In this document: one piece after another, positions 60,336-64,000 of the stretch
Layout: every line of letters starts with the position of its first letter
Numbering within the stretch: position 1 is the stretch's first letter
NCBI GenBank assembly: GCA_964304625.1
Contig: OZ199840.1
Span: 5,952,001-6,016,000 of the forward strand
Reading direction: 5' to 3'
Length of the DNA stretch: 64,000 nt
Source of the DNA: Kudoa neothunni
Lineage: Eukaryota; Cnidaria
Program-made: the position numbers and the translations under genes
The notes under the pieces: generated by a model
Seen by the model: the letters and a program-made list of their open reading frames with translations, nothing else
Told to the model about the DNA's origin: nothing
Database searches by the model: none

Positions 60336-60683
60336 TTGGGGATTCAAATAATTCTAATATATAAAATTGAATATTGTTTAACTCACCTAGATTATTTTTA
60401 AGAATGAATGGTTTTCAAAAGAATTACACATCTTAAATCCAATTCATAATTTAGCATCGCTTACTAGCTTATTGGTTATGCCTCATCTGTATAAAATTTT
60501 ATATTTTCATACTTATTTATTTTCGAAATAAAAATATGATTAATTAGTTATGAAAATTCATTAATACCAGGAGAAAATCAGTCAAGCGTTGAGGAGCACA
60601 CGTAAAATAGTTAACATAAATTATTTATTGAGAGGGATTAATAACAAAAATGATTGAAGAGGTTTGGATGTAGCTTCGAACAA
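60336..60683. other. 3' flank of CaMKII, nothing recognised
   Basis: AT-rich. Contains the presumed 3' UTR of the minus-strand CaMKII gene. Confidence 0.45.
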
Positions 60684-63083
60684 TTAAATAAATGGGAGTG
60701 GAGTTTGTTTAATAGAAGAATTCTGACTTCTGTGAAGGTGTCTAGCAACCCATTTTTCACATCGCTTCTCCCAAACAAGAGTCTCTTCAAACTGCATGAC
60801 CACAATAGTCTTTTCACTGAATGACATAAAAATACCAACTCAGATAAACCAAATTAAAATATGTTACCCATTCACAGTTTGGTGTATCCTTGTGTAGCAG
60901 ATGATTGCAGCGTTGCCATTTCCAAAAACTGTCACAGTAGGATTGATGATGATACTTTTAGCAGTTTCACATTTTTCTGAGTAAATAACTAGAATAGAAG
61001 TTTTAAATTATAATTAGTGGCATACGGTTTTCAAAAAAGTATTTTTGAAAATGGTTTCCGTGAACAATGCATCCAGAAAGATTGGGATAGAATGCTGTAA
61101 ATCGATCGTCGCACATTTCCCTATAAAATAGGTGTGAAGTCTACACAAGATCGATATATGGTCGGCTTACGCGTACGCTTCCAAGTCACCCAATTCACAA
61201 GCATTCAAGTAGGTTTCTGTGATAGAAAGAATTTCCATCTCTGTATCGGTTCCCTGACCTTGTGTGGTTATACTAGAACTCCCATACATAACATTCCAAT
61301 CCAAAGTACCGTTTTTGTTCTTGATAACATCTTGGATGTCTACTGGAGTAGCAATCTATGTTGATTTTGAGTTAAGCACGTACAATCGTTAAACTCTAGT
61401 TTTACTTCTTTGGCTGTTTTTGCTTGAGCTTTTTTATCGGCATCTAAATCGAACATAATGGATTCAATGGAGTAAAGCTGTGTATATTATTATTACTACT
61501 ACCTGGAGACAACTTGGGTCTTAATCTGTTTGTCGCTAACGTCGACAAAATAGCACCCTTAAAAAAGAAAAATCATTAGTTGATAACGTGAAATTTATCA
61601 GTCGATAAAAAACCTTGAGTTTGCGACGAGCATTGAATTTTCGTATTGTTGATACTGTTGTGGTTCTGTTGCTTGAGCTAGCAACGCTTTTGCTATTCTA
61701 AATAACTATTCGAAACAACTATCGCCTGTGTTTGAACAGACCTTGATCCACGGATGTTCGAGACAGCCCTTGGCAGTCAATCTAGTGTCAGGGTCTTTAT
61801 TCAGCATCATTAGAATGAGATTCTATTTTTGAGTGTGTGTTTGTGAGCTGAGTGTACAGAGTGACTGGGGATTACCTTAGCCTCGCTGGAGACTGTTTCC
61901 CATTCGGTTCCATCGAATGTGACGGGATACGATTTGATTTGTTGATACAATTTATGATTGTTGTCATCCCAGAAAGGACAGTAACCCACCAACAGAATGT
62001 AGAGAATGACACCGCACGCCCAAATATCGACCTTTTTGCCATATGGAACTTTTCTTACTACTTCCGGGGCCAAATATCCAGGTGTTCCAGCGAAACCTAC
62101 GTGAATTAATTAGGTAAGATTTCAAACTGCCAATTATTCCAACACAAATACCAAACCAACTGGTGCTGTCTCCTTCGCAATCTACGGCCAATCCAAAATC
62201 AGCCAATTTTATTGATGCTCCTTTTTGTTTGGTACTGAGTAGCAGGTTCTCAGGCTATCAACAATTATCATATGGACACCTATTATGGGTTTTATTACTT
62301 TAAGATCACGATGGATAATGCTGATGCTGTGACAGTAGTCGATAGCATCTAGGATTTGTTTCATAATAAGACTAATTAGAAGTTTAATAGACGAGGCACG
62401 AAACAGCAATAGTCTACCTGGCATCTAACTCTGAGTAGCATTCTCTAGCAACAATATCATCAAACAACTCTCCTCCGGTAATGCTAAAAGATTAGGGATA
62501 GTTATGAGTGATTTGAATCAACAAAAATAAATAGTTACAGTTCAAAAATCATATAATGATAAGATCCTTGTGTGATGGTTTCACGGAAGAGAACTAGACG
62601 ATAGGATTAGATCGTGGTTGTAGTAGTGGACTGACGAAACTTACCAATGTGTGGATGGTCTAATTTTTTGCAAATTCTCGCTTCTCGATCCAGCTTTTGT
62701 AGTTCTAATAAACAAGTCAACTATTGAACACCTAGATCGAACCACATTAATTAACGTGGTATATACCTCTTGTGGTCATTTTAGAGAGATCGAAAATTTT
62801 GGCAGCAAAGAATTTGTTAGTGGAAATTTCTTTGCATTTTTTGACAATAGAAAAGGCTCCTCTATTCAGAGAATTAGTTCCGCATTTAAAAAACTGTTAA
62901 CGATAGAAGACTCAAGTAAATGAGGCTGCAGAAGAATTAGTAGCTGTCACAAACAGCGAACAAATTAATTCTATTCACAGGAAATCAAAAAATATAATGG
63001 TTAAGCATTAGATATAAACATATGCGCAAAACCAACCTGCCAAGTTCATCTAAGATATTGTATTTTTCACTGAACAGAAGCAT
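60684..63083 (-). CDS. CAMK2: Calcium/calmodulin-dependent protein kinase II, about 13 exons
   Basis: Multimeric Ser/Thr kinase of neurons and muscle. ATG 63083, TAA 60684-60686. Start [19 protein letters not shown] with the Gly loop; AAKIF catalytic Lys; [95 protein letters not shown]. The regulatory segment keeps the autophosphorylation site as RTTTV and the autoinhibitory [12 protein letters not shown]. The association domain is complete: [57 protein letters not shown] and [20 protein letters not shown]. Introns are 40-65 nt with in-phase junctions. The variable linker is very short, the tail [13 protein letters not shown] differs from vertebrates, and the calmodulin-binding helix appears one residue shorter. 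The gene looks intact. Confidence 0.94.
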
Positions 63084-63690
63084 CGATACTCACTCTAACA
63101 ATGTTGTATTAGTAAAATTAGTCTTATTAAATTTTAATAATAACCTCGTTAACTATTCAACTATTCATAACGTAATATGAATTATATGTGGTTGTTCATT
63201 CTATTGACAATAACTTAATAGATAATGAATATGAAAAGTTGACTACATTGCTATTTTTTACTATTTTTCGAAATAAACGTTCCATTTAATTATCATGATT
63301 ATTATATTAATCATAATTAATTTATTTGAACAAAAATATAATGTTTAATTGATTTTTTTACTCATTTTCGAGTTAATCCATAATTTCTTTACAAAAAATA
63401 ACACTTATTGTTTTTATAAATACGATATATATCGTTAAAAATTCTAGTTCATTCCTGACCTCCATATTTTGTTATGCATTGTTGAGAGTAGCATGACTTT
63501 CCAACTGGATTATATTATTTCAAGTTTAAATTTGCCAAACATTATAACAGCTCAAATTAAAGCACAAACTCAATTTTTTATATAAAATTATATCAAACTA
63601 TTATCAAAAGAGTATTTAATTCGTTTCCGTCTAGAATCGTTTATAAGATAGACGACATTATCGGCTTTTCCCCGAACGAGGTTTTTAACA
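63084..63690. other. Divergent promoter region of CaMKII and the right-end gene
   Basis: AT-rich, 607 bases. The genes on either side are transcribed away from each other. Confidence 0.45.
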
Positions 63691-64000
63691 ATGTCACTTG
63701 ATTCAAACTTTGTGAGGAAATTTGTCGAACAGAACAACGGCAACCAAGTTAAATCCCAGTATAAAATTGACAATGATCATGCTTACAACTACATCAAAAC
63801 CACATTCGAACGACTCAATGTATCGACTACACATCCGCAAAACGATAATCACTCTTTATTAGCTATTTGTCAGACAGAGTGCGTTTCAGAGTCGAATCCG
63901 TTGCTAACCAACATAATATTTATTCGAATTTTAACCAGGAACAAAGCGTTTATTGAAAAATATTTCACCTCCCAAATAGAAAAAGATGAGATCAGTTTGT
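63691..64000 (+). CDS. Start of an unrecognised gene, runs off the window
   Basis: An open frame from ATG 63691 (MSLDSNFVRKFVEQNNGNQV) continues without a stop for 103 codons to the last base. Composition is protein-like (YNYIKTTFERLNVSTT, ESNPLLTNIIFIRILTRNKA, FIEKYFTSQIEKDEISL) and GC content is higher than the flanks, as in the other exons here. It reads as a helical protein but I do not recognise the family. The C-terminal part lies outside the window. Confidence 0.55.
   Translation, partial: MSLDSNFVRKFVEQNNGNQVKSQYKIDNDHAYNYIKTTFERLNVSTTHPQNDNHSLLAICQTECVSESNPLLTNIIFIRILTRNKAFIEKYFTSQIEKDEISL

Noticed and set aside
61852-62109. Plus-strand frame opposite the kinase domain
   Set aside because: Antisense shadow of the CaMKII kinase exon.
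1-64000. CRISPR arrays, bacterial operons, rRNA genes, retroviral or LTR elements, Polintons
   Set aside because: Searched by eye on both strands; no spaced repeats, ribosome-binding-site-driven gene clusters, rRNA cores, long terminal repeats or capsid/polymerase motifs were found.

Overview
This window is nuclear DNA from a small, fast-evolving animal. It is very AT-rich. Every gene I could rebuild is cut by GT-AG introns, mostly 40-65 nt long with some candidates of 26-30 nt. The gene set includes animal signalling genes: a phospholipase C-beta of the PLCB4/norpA type, and CaMKII with its association (hub) domain. Compact introns, extreme AT content and strongly diverged proteins would fit an orthonectid such as Intoshia; a dicyemid or a myxozoan is also possible. 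The sequence alone does not settle this. No retrovirus, LTR element, Polinton, bacterial operon or CRISPR array was recognised.

Layout from left to right. 0-2.4 kb: repeats. 2.5-3.1 kb: ribosomal protein L27a (+). 3.8-5.4 kb: decayed hAT-type repeats. 5.5-6.0 kb: small unrecognised gene (+). 6.5-17.0 kb: PLC-beta (-), about 25 exons, with a 3.6 kb intron inside the Y half of the catalytic barrel holding a hAT element and a Tigger-like MITE. 19.2-21.5 kb: Mutator-like element. 22.8-25.3 kb: PUM3/Puf6-like gene (+). 26.1-28.1 kb: TTAA-flanked repeat interrupted by a hAT element. 28.6-30.7 kb: Tigger/pogo transposon. 30.7-31.3 kb: possible Sm-fold gene (-). 32.3-33.0 kb: ARF/ARL GTPase (+). 34.3-35.3, 37.0-38.9 and 41.8-42.7 kb: piggyBac-type elements. 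39.9-41.1 kb: tandem pair of small single-span membrane proteins (+). 42.8-45.1 kb: two divergently transcribed RRM-protein genes. 47.9-48.5 kb: LSM1 (+). 50.6-50.8 kb: assembly gap. 53.8-54.6 kb: isochorismatase-like hydrolase (+). 55.2-56.4 kb: another TTAA element. 57.1-57.7 kb: hAT element with target-site duplication. 59.8-60.3 kb: SINE-like block. 60.7-63.1 kb: CaMKII (-). 63.7 kb to the end: start of an unrecognised gene (+).

The genes are unrelated in function, as expected in an animal genome: translation and ribosome assembly (RPL27A, PUM3), mRNA decay (LSM1), RNA binding (the RRM pair), GTPase control of membranes or cilia (ARL), and calcium/phosphoinositide signalling (PLC-beta and CaMKII, which lie in one pathway but are 44 kb apart here). 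Most of the remaining sequence is DNA-transposon debris, dominated by TTAA-flanked elements that share a subterminal GGGG/CCCC palindrome.

Gene models were spliced by eye, requiring GT-AG, an open frame and family alignment from memory. Outer coordinates are exact where a start or stop codon is stated; inner exon edges may be off by a few bases.
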